DNA from: Branchiostoma belcheri
Lineage: Eukaryota > Chordata > Leptocardii > Amphioxiformes > Branchiostomatidae
DNA length: 64,000 nt
Direction: 5' to 3'
Assembly (NCBI RefSeq): GCF_001625305.1
Contig: NW_017802558.1
Span: 635,141-699,140, forward strand
Position 1 is the first letter of the stretch; every line of letters starts with the position of its first letter. The translations under genes were made by a program, and so were the position numbers. Positions 24,099 to 35,442 of this stretch are shown in pieces. Under the pieces are notes generated by a model, which worked only from the letters and a program-made list of their open reading frames with translations, was not told the origin of the DNA and made no database searches.

Positions 24099-24942
24099 TA
24101 CCTCCATGAAAAATGGAGGTATTGTTTTTGGCGGCGTCTGTCTGTGTGTCTGTGTGTGTGTGTGTGTGTCTGTGTGTCTGTGTGTGTCTGTGTGTCTGTG
24201 TGTGTTTCCGCAACTTTGTAGTCAGCATAACTTCATAACACCTTTATGGATTGCCATGATATTTGGCATGCTGATAAGTCTTAGAAAGACAAAGGTCAAG
24301 GTCAAATATGGGTCTCCTGGTGGATGACCTTGGTACTGCAGCAGAACTTCCGGTTTTTGTATCTTTGGTCCTGAACATGCTATGGTCTTGAATTTTTGGT
24401 GACAGATAGCTTTTCATGTCAGGAATAAGTGGTGTGGGTTTGGTCCCCCTAGCAGCTTGTTCAGGAACTGCAGGGGACTTTCGGGCGAAATCTTTGAAAG
24501 CCAATAAGTCCAGATAGGAACAGCGTATTTTCATTATTTTTGGTGTGTAGGTATCTGACAGAGAGATGTACATAATTAACTGCAAATTATGCAAATAAGG
24601 ACTTTATTTGCATAATTAATGAGGAAATTCTATAATTACAGTGTTTTACATTATAGAACTTTCATACATGTAATGTATGTAACCTATGGCAGATGGAACA
24701 TCAACAGATACTAATTATGCAAATGATGACCTAATTTGCATAATTAATGCAAAAATCTATGATTTCTCAATGGTGAATGATGGGAATGTCATACTTGGGA
24801 CATCTTTAAGTTAATCAAAAGTTAACATCACGATGCATACATTATGTTAATGCAGAGGTCATTTGCGTAATTAAAGAAGAAATTTACATTTACATATCAA
24901 GCCCATATTTCATGGAGGTATGAGATCTCGGAACTCTTGTTT
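24099..24942 (+). mobile_element. Modular hairpin-ended element (family M2)
   Basis: The 5' hairpin is CCTCCATGAAAAATGGAGG followed by a GT/GTCT microsatellite (24138-24208). The 3' end is TTTCATGGAGGTATGAGATC then TCGGAACTCTTGTTT. The interior keeps M1 words (ACTTCCGGTTTT, CCCCCTAGCAGCTTGTTC) and three modules with ATTTGCAT/ATTTGCGT at 24606, 24734 and 24861 (128 and 127 bp apart). The hairpin arms differ in sequence from M1. Confidence 0.85.
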
Positions 24943-25049
24943 GAAATTGCACTGGGTACTTTTAAAGTACAGTCAGAATAATTCAGTGACAGTTAAAGTG
25001 CCAGGCTGTTTAGGGTTTAGCATCCTGAAAAAGCCTGACTTCCAGTGTG

Positions 25050-25088
25050 CTGGCTGCCTACAATTGTATTGTAATTGTAGGCAGCCAG
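25050..25088. repeat. Perfect short hairpin
   Basis: CTGGCTGCCTACAATT is followed after a seven-base loop (GTATTGT) by its exact complement. Confidence 0.9.
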
Positions 25089-25479
25089 ACACTATAATTC
25101 TAATCATAATAGAGGAGACAGCTAGAGGTAAAAAAAAAGTTAGGGCTTCCTAGCCTTTGGTACTCAATCAAGTTGTTTGGGTGCAGCCTTGCCAAGAATG
25201 GAAGGCCATTATGCATCATGCAAGAGGTCTGATGATTACTGAGTCCTAAATCTGCCAAGTGCAGCTTACAAATGTACATCTGGGAGGTATTACTGGCAGC
25301 TCAAATAAATCTTGTCGGAAACTTTTACATATTCCTTCCACAGAAAAGTTAGACAATCACTCCATGTCAGTCGTCACAGGTTATATGTCGTCGAAGAAAT
25401 TTTTGCATTTTCCAACAATGCTGTTATTCCTATTGCTCAATCATTTCAAAATTTTATGTTTACCTTAAATTTGTACATG

Positions 25480-25763
25480 TAGAAGGAAAACATGGTTTTT
25501 GTTCTGTTTCCTCTTCTTCTCTAAACCATAAGGGTCAATGACCTGGCTGTCACCATATGGTAAATGGTGCTGTAGAGGTCACCCTGCATCTTGGATCACA
25601 TTATGTATATTGCAAGTTGCAGGACAGAGTTTGAGGGGCTGGTCACCATGTATATGAATATGCTTGAGTAAGAAATAAACAGAGCAGGAGTTTGTTTAGG
25701 CAAAACTATCCCCATGTGAAGGTAAACATTGAGCAATTGATTTTCAAATGTTACTTTTCTAGT
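25480..25763 (+). repeat. Dispersed repeat family P, copy 2
   Basis: GGAAAACATGG, CCTCTTCTTCTCTAAACCA, GGTCAATGACCTGG, GAATATGCTTGAGTAAGAAA and the end AAATGTTACTTTTCTAG align with 58645-58890. Confidence 0.8.
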
Positions 25764-26182
25764 AGATCGTTATAATTTTAATGTCCACCAGTTCAAATAA
25801 TTGTAGTCATCATAGTTCTAGTAACCCTCAAGTAGAAGATGACTGGCCGTGATTGATTGACATTGCTGGCATTGGTAGACATGTCTTGTTTCTGACAGGC
25901 TAGATATTTGACGACCATTCAACCCAATCTCACTATATATTACTATAGCCTCTTGGTAATTTCATCTAGTCAGAGTTGCCTTCTAGTATTATGGATGTAA
26001 TTCGTTTTGCCATTCATATTGTTTTCATATTTATTTATTGTTTAGATATTTAATTCGCCGTGTTAACTTTATATTATCTTGTACCTATTTTGAGTTAATT
26101 TGTTTGCTTGTCCCTTGATACATTGCAAGTTAAATGTAAATGTAATAAATGTATGTAAATAAGAGATCGTAAAATTAATAGG

Positions 26183-26325
26183 ATTTGGGAGAGTCCACTA
26201 GACAAACCTTCAGGTTTCTTGGGCTCTCCAGCATATATTTGCTTGTATATAATTTCATTTTATACTCTTACTTTTTTATGTGCAAAATGACAATAAACAA
26301 TAAACAAACAATAAACAATATTGCT
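26183..26325 (+). repeat. Possible LINE 3' tail with (CAATAAA)n
   Basis: GGTTTCTTGGGCTCTCCAGC, a T-rich stretch, then ACAATAAACAATAAACAAAC repeated AATAAA units. This layout is typical of some non-LTR retrotransposon 3' ends; no coding part remains. Confidence 0.4.
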
Positions 26326-26847
26326 TGCATGTATGAAATGTCCTTAATGCTTGTATGTATGAAATTAAATGCATTGTGTTCTATCACCAATCGACTTTAT
26401 TTGTGACATAACTTATGATGACTATCTGAAATTTTGTGAAACATGTTATGATCTTATGGACGATACCTCAGTGTCTCTTAGGTTATTAGAAGTGGTAGTG
26501 AAGAATAGCTATCGGAAAACGTTTCTGACTTGCCAGTTAGTAATGACCATCAATCCAGTGTGCCACCAAGTCTTGCTGAGGGCAGGTGATTATCTGACTG
26601 CTAGGACCATGTAGCATTTTGTCAGGTGGCAAATTGCTCCCTTGCTTTAGGCCAGATTGTCCTAGGGTGAAATATTTAAGGTCCCTTCAAAGAGGCTATG
26701 TGGTGGGGAATGCATAATTGTACCACAGTGGAGGATGGATGTACAACATAAAGGAATTCGAAGTGACTGATCTATTTGCTAGTACACTAATTATATATGC
26801 ATGTAAGTATTAGTTAGATCATTGTGTTGATTTCCATAAGACCTGGC
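26326..26847. other. No gene recognised
   Basis: Open frames at 26185-26614 are AT-driven and unconvincing; no other feature. Confidence 0.5.
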
Positions 26848-26985
26848 AATAAAAATGTTTTGTTTCCTGTGTCCCATAGAAAAACGTGCTACCCTAGCCC
26901 TTTTTTTGTGGACCACTGGAAGATACATGAGATTTTCTGAGCTGATCGACCTTTTCTAGTTCTTTGATCTGACACGTGGTACAAT
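26848..26985 (+). mobile_element. Harbinger-like MITE family C, truncated
   Basis: AAAAATGTTTTGTTTCCTGT to GAGCTGATCGACCTTTTCTAG matches the first half of family C (12831-13213); the second half is missing and family T sequence follows within about 25 bases. Confidence 0.8.
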
Positions 26986-27011
26986 GGGTTTTCCAACATA
27001 TGCATGCACAC

Positions 27012-27129
27012 CTTGCCGACTTTCTTTTTTGCTGCACCTGCCGCCACCTCTACTGTATAGTTCTATAAACATGTCCATTTTTAAAGACCGCAAACTTTTG
27101 CTACCTCGAACATAAAGTGATTTACAGTA
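27012..27129 (-). mobile_element. Tc1/mariner-like MITE (family T), copy 7, truncated
   Basis: Starts inside the core (GCCGACTTTCTTTTTTGCTG) and ends AAAGTGATTTACAGTA; the other terminus is absent. Confidence 0.9.
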
Positions 27130-30068
27130 AATACCCAGTGGAATAAAGAGAGTTGACCTTATACAATCCTCTTTTTGATGTTTCAAATGTACATGTGGAT
27201 CTTAATCACAAATAGCTGCAGGAAGAGCACAGCTAGCCTTTGCAGACGTTCCGCCGACCGCTTCCAGAATGGCTGGAAAGGAGGCTAGAGCAGGGCAGTG
27301 TTCAGCTTTCACCACGAGACATGCTTTGTTGCCTTTGACCTTGTCAACATACTTTGCAATCAATATTCAATTACCTTTGGCACATGTAATTTTATCTCTC
27401 TGCAACCCAATGTATCAGTCCTTGTCCTTGCGTAACCCAGTGCTCTTTAATATTTCCTGAACTCATAACCCCAGTATCATTTACCACTGCCACTCTGAAA
27501 CTGACAGTTTACCTGTTTATTAATATTTATAATGTACAGGGAATATTGACTATTTTTAGGTCGTAGAAATCTTATAAACCTACTTAAACCAGAAGATTTC
27601 ATATGTCTTGTTGATTGATTAAAGGGGAATACACAGTCTACTCAACTTTGTTCTAACCTTTCTATGTGGTAGCTATAGCAACACTTTTGCTATGAGCAAC
27701 ATCTCCAAGGTTAAAACACTGAATATTTAAATTACAAGTTTTGGTTATTAGAGCAATCAATCAAAAGCAGGCTCTCTGTTATTAGTTTCTTTGTGGGTAG
27801 CAATGTTGTTATACATGTATGTCATGTTTGAATAATCATAAGGGAAATTCATGTAAATCAAAAACAGACATCTAGCTCTATTTACCAGACTGATGATGAT
27901 ATCCATTTGCTTTTGTTACCAATAAAAAAGGGAGTCTAATCTTTGGTTCATGATGTGCTCTTTGTTCCTTGTGTCATATTCAGGGCTCAAAATACTTGGG
28001 GCATATGCACACAAAATTGGAGTAGATGCAAGCTCTGAATTCGAAGAGAGACAATAACTTGAATAAGGTTTTGCTGACATTTGAATATACTCACATTATA
28101 CTTTGTGTACCCAACTTTCTGTGCATCTACGTTTAGGTACACCTTTTCACAAAAATTAAGTATTATCATAATAGTAGAGTGGATTTCCTCAAACTAACTG
28201 ACATTTCACACACACAGTCCTCCCTCAGTAAGACACCTGCATATAATTCCTGTTTAGAACGTTTATTCAGCCTGTCACACAACCGGTTTCGCCTGTGTGG
28301 CTTCTTCAAGTGTACAGAGGCTAAAATTGACAAAAGTTCACGAAGTTCTGACGTTTCTACAACAATGAACATGTACCTTTCCCAAAATGGCAAAAATGAG
28401 CTTCAAGCCCTGTTGAAATTGCTGCTTGTCTGCAATGCTTTCCTAGTGTACCATGTCTCACTACAACCACACAACGATGTCATTGCATGTCCTACATTCG
28501 ACCTTGCCGTTGTGTTCCTCCAAGCAGCCGTGGTATTACAGAGTCGTTGTAAAGCCTGTAGGTACTGCCAACGTTAGGCATGGTTGGCTTTTAAAAGCCC
28601 ATTTTGTTCAAGACTTTCCACCATAAAACTTCATGGTGGGTAAAACCGGCGAATCAATGCAAACCTAACAGTTTACAAGGCAGTGTGGGCACCGTCGCAG
28701 TAATGTGATTATCAGAGTATATTTAATGCTAGTGTTTATCGACTGCCATAACCATGTCATAACTTTTTATGATGGGACTCAGACTGTAAGTTTTGATGAA
28801 ATCGGAGAGGGTGTAGCCCTGGTAGGGTCTGCCATAACCTCCAGTTATCTCTTTGCTCCATTAGCAAGCAAAGCTGGATAGTGATGTATCAAAGGTACAT
28901 ATTGATCTTGTGTCAGTGTGCCTGTGTCTGTTATAGCTTAGAACACTGTAATTCTCCCACACAGGGCCCTGGAAAAAAGCTGTAATTTGATGTTAGGAAG
29001 GAAAGGGGGTTTAGTAATGGCAGATTACAGCGGCTGTCGGCTGATTAAATTGCAGATGTCAAAGGAAGGGACTTGTAAATTTGTGTTAGTCAAACGTGTT
29101 GACAGTTGGTACAATCCCCCTTACAGCACAGTACAGAAGAGAATATGTGGTGCAGAAAATTATATATGAGGAGAAATAACTTAGAAAGTCATATATATAA
29201 GCCCTTAATAGGCAAAAATACATTTTATGATAATGCAATAGTTGACTAGTTTATTAATAGTAGATTAGTTTATAAAGTTAGTAACTTATACTGATGTTCA
29301 AACAAAGATATCTAACTTGGGTGGATTAGATATAGAACATACCATAAAATTCCTTTATTTGATATCCCTGCATGCATATATGCGGCAGCTTTATAATTTT
29401 TGAAATTTATTTTTCATTTACAGCAGTAACTATTTAGAAAAAATTGCCCAGTTAGCCAAAATAAACTGTGGCCAAATTAATATTCTTCGTACTATCATTT
29501 ACTGTTGTGCAGGGTAACATTTTGGGTACTTGGGCACTTCTGGCCATTCTATACTGCAAATAAAACTTAGTTACAACTTAAGTTGGTTTCAGAACTCAAA
29601 TTGTTTTCTGATCTCTGGGCAATGAAAAAAAGTATTTAACATATTATAGCTATAGTCAATCAAGTGTCAGTAGGTACTAAACCTGTTTATGGGGAGCAAT
29701 TTATGGAGGTGCCATGTGGCAGCTAAGTTTGCCTCTCAACATAAAATTTACCGCCAATTTATTTGATCATCCCCAAATTTACCACAGTAAAAGGACAGAG
29801 ACTACGATCCTGCCTAGGCTTTTCCCATTTAGATTACATTCAGCATGATTAACTTGTATGAGGGTCTGTCATGTGTATGCATTGCTTACAGAGGCAGTTA
29901 GTGTCCTGGGCAGTAGACGCCACTTACCATAGAGTTTGAGGCAATCTAGTTCTGCAAACTAAATGGTCAGAAGAATCACAAAATCAATGGCTTGTCCCTA
30001 TGGGGACAAGGGTGCATTCATCAGTCACATTGAGAGAGATCCAGAAACATGGTTTGCAGAGGAAGATT
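27130..30068. other. About 2.9 kb without a recognised gene
   Basis: No exon with splice signals or protein features. The longest open frame (28179-28577, 132 codons) crosses a dispersed-repeat-like motif at 28261-28312 and shows no domain. The rest is AT-rich unassigned sequence. Confidence 0.5.
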
Positions 30069-30441
30069 GGGCCCAGGAAAGATAATGTTGTGTTTCCTGT
30101 TTCAGTCTTGAAAAAATTAGGGTCGGTAGGTAGGGATTATCTTTTTTTTATTCTTTCTTTTTAGACTTAATGGCAATCTCTAGTGATCCCACTTGAGGTC
30201 CAACGTATACAAAACAGTCTAACAAAGTCAAATTGCATGAGGACACTTGTATTTTCAATGGCAATGTTTAAAAACTGATTGTACAACATTTCATAATTCA
30301 GGTGTCAGGTCCTGGAGCTAGGAAAGGTCGATCAGCTTGAAAAATTTATGTCCCTTGCAGGGGTTCACCCCCCAAAAAAGGCTAAGGTTGGCAGTGTTTT
30401 CCAGGGTCGTTCGAGAAACAGGAAATACAAATTCTTAGGCC
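30069..30441. mobile_element. Harbinger-like MITE, family C, copy 2
   Basis: GTTGTGTTTCCTGTTTCAG at the left, GAGAAACAGGAAATACAAAT and TTAGGCC at the right, with GATCAGCTTGAAAAATTTAT inside; TTA follows the right end. Confidence 0.87.
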
Positions 30442-30775
30442 TTAGCTGTGGACAGAAAAGGGGGAGGAATAGAGTGACCTTAGAAAATTTTCTAGTTCCT
30501 GGAAGGAGTTTTAAATACAGAGTGAGGTACGGATAGACCCTGGAAGACCCTCTAGTTCTTCCTCCAATAAATACTGAATACCTAAAGCTAACCTTTACCT
30601 GTGACATAAGGTCAACCACAATGGCATTCTGGTAAAGGACTTCCCATTTCCGTTTTTATTAGAAGCCATGTTGCAGCTTGAAGAATAACGACTCTTTCGT
30701 AAAATACATCATATATATCAGCTGCTAAAAGCTTAGGATGATGTTCCATGCACAAATAGCTGACAGAAGCTGTTA

Positions 30776-31119
30776 GGCCTAGGAAAAAAATGTTGTGTTT
30801 CCTGTTTCAGTCCTGAAGTAGGTACAAATGTAGGTACGGATTATGTTTTTTTAAGACTTTGGCAATCTCTAATGATCAAAACTTTTACAATACAGTTTAA
30901 CAAATTTGAAAGTAAAACTTAAATTGCAATGTCAATGTTGGAAAACCAACATTTACAGTTCAACATTTCATCACTTATATATCATGGAGCTGGAAAAGGT
31001 TGATCAGCTCGAAAAATTTAGTTCCTCTTGCAGAGATGGCCACACACAAAAAAAGGCTAGTTTTTTCTAGGGTCGGTTGGTAAACAGGAAACACAACTGT
31101 TACATTTTTTTCCTAGGCC
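30776..31119. mobile_element. Harbinger-like MITE, family C, copy 3
   Basis: The most complete copy: GGCCTAGGAAAAAAATGTTG at the left and its complement ending TTTTTTTCCTAGGCC at the right; TTA precedes the left end. Confidence 0.92.
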
Positions 31120-31575
31120 CTAAGTAAGGTGTAAGCAACGTGCCATGGGGCTGGCATGAGAAGAGGGGCCACTATGAAGGGTCCTGGCACTGTTCCATAA
31201 TGTCTCACAACATTCCAAGATCAATGCATTAACTTACACAGGAGAAATGTCTCTGTGCTTCTGTTTATAGCAAAGTGATAGGAGGGGATGTATTACACGT
31301 GTGCTCCCCGATTCCCCAAATTACGTTTTGGAAAGGTACACCTGCGTCAGTCATTCTGCGCATAGAACTTGATGACAATACATAGTGCACTGTAGCCATT
31401 GAAGACAAAAAGGGATCATGTAACACATTGTTAAGGAGCTTGTTATGTTGACAATACATTAGTGTACTGTAACGGTTGAAGACAGATTTGTCGGAACATG
31501 TAACATTATTAAGCAGCTTGTTATATATTGTAGGCTTTTATAATTATAATTATATATTTGCTAGTTACTGAGGTT

Positions 31576-31792
31576 TGGTGTTGGTTGGTTGGTTGGTTGG
31601 TTGGTTGGTTGGTTGGTTGGTTGGTTGGTTGGTTGGCTGGCTGGTCGGTCGGTCGGTCGGTCGGTTGCTTGGTTGGTTGGTTGGTTGGTTGGTTGGTTGG
31701 TTGGTTGGTTGGTTGGTTGGTTGGCTGGCTGGTTGATTGGTCGGTCGGTCGGTCGGTCGGTCGGTCGGTCGGTCGGTCGGTCGGTTGCTTGG
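31576..31792. repeat. (GGTT)n/(GGTC)n microsatellite with higher-order structure
   Basis: Tetranucleotide array of about 217 bp. The block order GGTT-run, GGCT GGCT, GGTC-run, GGTTGCTT appears twice. Open frames on both strands (VGWL and PTNQ/PTDR repeats) are an unavoidable result of a tetramer repeat lacking stops. Confidence 0.97.
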
Positions 31793-31956
31793 TTTGATGT
31801 CGTCCATTTTATGTTACCGAGCTAACCAACCATGCAAGCATAAAAGAAAGTTTACTTCAGCTAGCTTCATGATTAATGGCCGTAAGTTCAAGTTCAGGCA
31901 TATCTCATGAGTGAGTTAAATCATATGTTATATAGGAGTCTGGCAGGCATTATAAG

Positions 31957-32113
31957 TACAGTAAATCACAATCTGCCGACTTTCTTTTTGCTGCACCTGC
32001 CACCAACGCAAACATATAGTTCCATGAACAATTATATTACCTTGTCCATTTTTCTCAGATGGCATACTTTTGGGATGGCATACTTACCGTGAACATTAGG
32101 TTATTTTACAGTA
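31957..32113 (-). mobile_element. Tc1/mariner-like MITE (family T), copy 8, internally deleted
   Basis: TACAGTAAATCACAATC at the left runs directly into TGCCGACTTTCTTTTTGCTG, so about 50 bases are missing; the right end is TTTTACAGTA. Confidence 0.88.
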
Positions 32114-32894
32114 CTTGTCTGTGTGGAAATTAGTGGCCTCGCATTCTTTTCACGTTTGTCAGCCCTAATACTATAGTAATAGTAATACACTGATGCTTCA
32201 CAATGGGGACTTGAAATTCCTGTCACATGCATGCATGTTTTAAGGAAGGAGAAACTTTGCATCCTTGTCAAGTAGTAGTAATTAAGCTAACTATAACATA
32301 ATAAAGGAATACCTGATAATGCATTTTGTTGAAAGCCCGACTTTGTTCTATTTCTTTAAAATGCTTCAAACAAAAGAAAATCTTACCAAACATTCCTTTA
32401 GATACAACATTAGACTGTAAAGTTTGGCCCATTATCTTATTACTTAGTGTATGTCAAACAAATGTGACATGAATGTTTTATATCTTGATGGCAGCAAAAT
32501 TGTCTTTAGTATAGTACGAAATGATTAGGTAAGCCAATGAATTGCTTTTAGTGCACTTGTTTGACCCAATACATCAATTTAGGAGTTGTTAGCCATTACT
32601 GACAGGATGCAGTGAAGGAGGTATACAGGGAAGACCATTTGTCATCCATGACCCAGACAGATTGGACGGCGCTCTCCATAACTAAAGAAGAGGATAAATT
32701 AGTTTCAGGTCCGACCTTGGGACCCTGTTCAATGTCAAATTTATGTCCTGAATCATGGGGTTTCTTTGTCAAATTATTTTCTTAATTGAGTTTATAACTC
32801 ACTGCAGTCGTCACTGTACCGGATACAAAATGTGTTTTAAAGAACGTGAACCTTTGTTTGTATGCCCATCTAAGTTGGAAAGCCATTAACTTAA
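32114..32894. other. No gene recognised
   Basis: Unassigned AT-rich sequence. Confidence 0.5.
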
Positions 32895-33133
32895 GGCTAA
32901 GGGAAAAATGTTGTGTTTCCTGTTTCAGTTCTGAAAAAAATAGTCTATAGGTAGGGATTACCTTTTTTTGTTTTGTTTTTTTGTTTCTTAGACTTTCTAG
33001 TGACCCAACTTGTACAATTTTCAAATTGTCAACTACACAAGGTCAATCAGCTAGAAAAATGCATGTCCCTTGCACGGGACGTTTTTTTCTGGGGACAGTC
33101 GAGAAACAGGAAACACATTACTATTCCTAGACC
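32895..33133. mobile_element. Harbinger-like MITE, family C, copy 4, shortened
   Basis: GTTGTGTTTCCTGTTTCAG and GAGAAACAGGAAACACATTA ends with internal deletion between them; ATGCATGTCCCTTGCACGGG marks the interior. Confidence 0.87.
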
Positions 33134-35197
33134 TAAGCACATTGATAGGTTTTTGGTACCAATTTATGTGTGCTGTTGCCATTGCACTTAGGGCAGTAAG
33201 ATAACAGCTTTGGTATATATGTCCAGATTGGACAGCATCCATTCATAAATGCTGTGGAAGTAAAGTACCATAATTGGTTTAAGGCTTTAACTTGTAAGAA
33301 ATACAAGTACAACCTATATTTCATTGACTTTACCTCCGAGGCAGTTTGGTGAAATGCTGACCCATTGAACTCTGCTTCAAGTCATTCTTAATACTTTGCA
33401 TCTTAGATACGATGAAATTTCATGCCTAGGAATTAAATGAATACTGTAAATTGGGCACAAGATCCCTATTTCTCACAACATCTCACAAGACATTAGGACT
33501 GGACTGGCTACTGACCTAGTTTACATGCATGGTCACATTTTGTCTGGAACAGGCCAAGTTTATAGTTATCCCCAGTAAGGCCCCTACACCCTCCCCCATG
33601 CCATAATAGTTATAAGACGCCTTCAAGAAATCCTTGGATCACATGAATCCAGGGCTGTCCCAAAATCTAATTACTTTTACCTAAGTCCCGGTCACATACA
33701 TTAATTTTTTGTACATGTGCATCATGCTATGCATCCACTGTGATTGTGTCATAATATGATATGATTGTCATAGATTTTAGAAGAAATGGGTGCAGTTTGA
33801 ACATTTTTGCGGAAGAATATCATATGTGCACATACATGACTTGTGGTATGATGATTGTATTTGATGTGCTTTAGGACAGTCACTCATCTACCATAAAAGA
33901 CCCATTTTGGATTGATAAAATCCATTTATTATCAAGTTTCCTGTTCACCAAAATAACATTACCTCCTGCTTTGCAGTAAAACTAAGAATTAAGAAGAACT
34001 AACTTACAGATCTTGGCTCATTGTGTGAGCTTGGCAGTGTCAAAATAGACTCAAGTATCTGTCTTTTAGAGTGATCAGGTCCAGTTGTCTTATTCACCGA
34101 CATAACATGACCTCATGCGAAGAAGAAAGTACAGATCTTTGGTTCATTGTAAGCAATGGCATTTTCAAGGCAAACTCAAGTTCCTGTCCTTTAGCCGTGA
34201 TCAGGTCCCATCTGACTCCTAAACTGCAGCTGATTTATGTCCACAATAGCCAGAGTTTGGTCTGGAGCATCTGGTCTTTGTGAAACTGAACTTGTCCCAT
34301 TGGGGATAACTGCCCAATTAAGTGTTTTGAAAGACATTTCTTGCCTGGTGATTTTCTTGGCTGTTTTCTTGACCAATCTTGCTGATCTTATAATGGGCAG
34401 ATGATTGAATTCCTCCCTCCCACACCTGGGGGAAGGTGACCTTTGGTCGCCTTGGGACTTTGTGCACAGAACTTCCTTTATTATAGAGTCTTCAGACTGA
34501 TAAAACCATGATTCTTATTCTTCCTTGCCCTGGACAGTAGATTGTATCTTGATACAGTGTGTGTGTGAAGGATTTTGGTCTTGGCAATAATGTGAAGGAT
34601 ATCAGTGAGTTTGGAGTCTGGACTTTGTCTGAAGTCATCTTTAGAGAGTTTGCCATGTGGTTCCCCAGTCAGTAGTATTATTTGACACATCTATCAGTTC
34701 ACAAAGTGGTCTGACTCTGAGATTGAAAGAAAATATTCGGCTAACTACCTGTTTAAAATCTCTAATACACTTTAAATCATGAACAATTAAAATAACATAA
34801 ACTCGTTATTCAATATCCTCGGGGGAGGCTATGTCATTCAAAATAGAAAATGATAAGTAAAATAAAAACTATTAAAAGAGGGGGTTGTTCATCAGAAATA
34901 TAGCAAACTGTTCCACGAGAATTTTTTCAAAACATGTAAACTTGAATTTCTAATTTCATTGGCTAGTCACACTTACATGTTCTTCTTAGGAAACCCAAAA
35001 CTTATTTCAACTCCACATAATCACTGAACAAATCCTAATGGTGTTATCCTTAAATGAAATTTAATGTGTCACTACAAATAGTCTATCCTTACTGAATGCT
35101 AAAGATACAATTAAGGTAGCATTTCCATGAATTTCAATTTTCTACCTAGAAATGTCTGAAGTGGTAATTCTTTGCCTTTGTCTTTTTTCTATCGCAG
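33134..35197. other. No gene recognised upstream of the first visible CSPG4-like exon
   Basis: I looked for an upstream signal-peptide exon (ATG, hydrophobic run, phase-1 donor) and found none I can defend. Sequence is AT-rich; the last 60 bases form the branch-point and pyrimidine-tract region of the acceptor at 35197. Confidence 0.5.
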
Positions 35198-35442
35198 CCT
35201 CCTTCTACGGCGCCGACCACATCCACGTGAAGATTGACGACGCCAACAGTCAGACGGACTGCTACCTCCGCTTCCGCACCAGCCAGAGGAACGGCCTGGT
35301 CCTGCTCGCTGAGGGGAAGACGGACTACCTGATCGTGGAGCTGAACGCCGGGAGGGTCCGGATCAGGATAGATTTGGGAGGAGGGGAGGTCCTGCAGGAG
35401 TCCAGACCTGGCATCAGGGTCAACGACCTGGAGTGGCACGAG
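35198..35442 (+). CDS. CSPG4: CSPG4-like exon 1 of those visible: start of laminin-G domain 1
   Basis: Encodes ASFYGADHIHVKID followed by the first half of LamG1, with the strands YLRFRTSQRNGLVLLAEG, DYLIVELNAGRVRIRIDLG and ending at WHE. The acceptor is a pyrimidine run ending ATCGCAG at 35197 and the donor is GAG|GTCTGT at 35443. Joining WHE to VRVKRQ of the next exon restores the usual LamG strand. An in-frame ATG at 35152 would give MSEVVILCLCLFSIA, which looks like a signal peptide but is encoded by the acceptor's own pyrimidine tract. I therefore prefer an internal exon beginning at 35198 with two bases completing an Ala codon, and a separate, unseen signal-peptide exon upstream. A true start at 35152 cannot be excluded. 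Codon third positions are strongly G/C. Confidence 0.88.

Noticed and set aside
24025..24327. HTHTHTDTQ and CVCVCVS repeat proteins; similar frames at 11371-11709, 14872-15057 and 44036-44393
   Set aside because: All arise from GT/CA microsatellites inside or near repeats.
28179..28577. 132-codon frame as a possible small gene
   Set aside because: No recognisable domain, signal or conserved pattern; it starts within repeat-like sequence.
31565..31825. Long repetitive proteins (VGWL and PTNQ/PTDR) on both strands
   Set aside because: They are products of a tetranucleotide microsatellite without stop codons.
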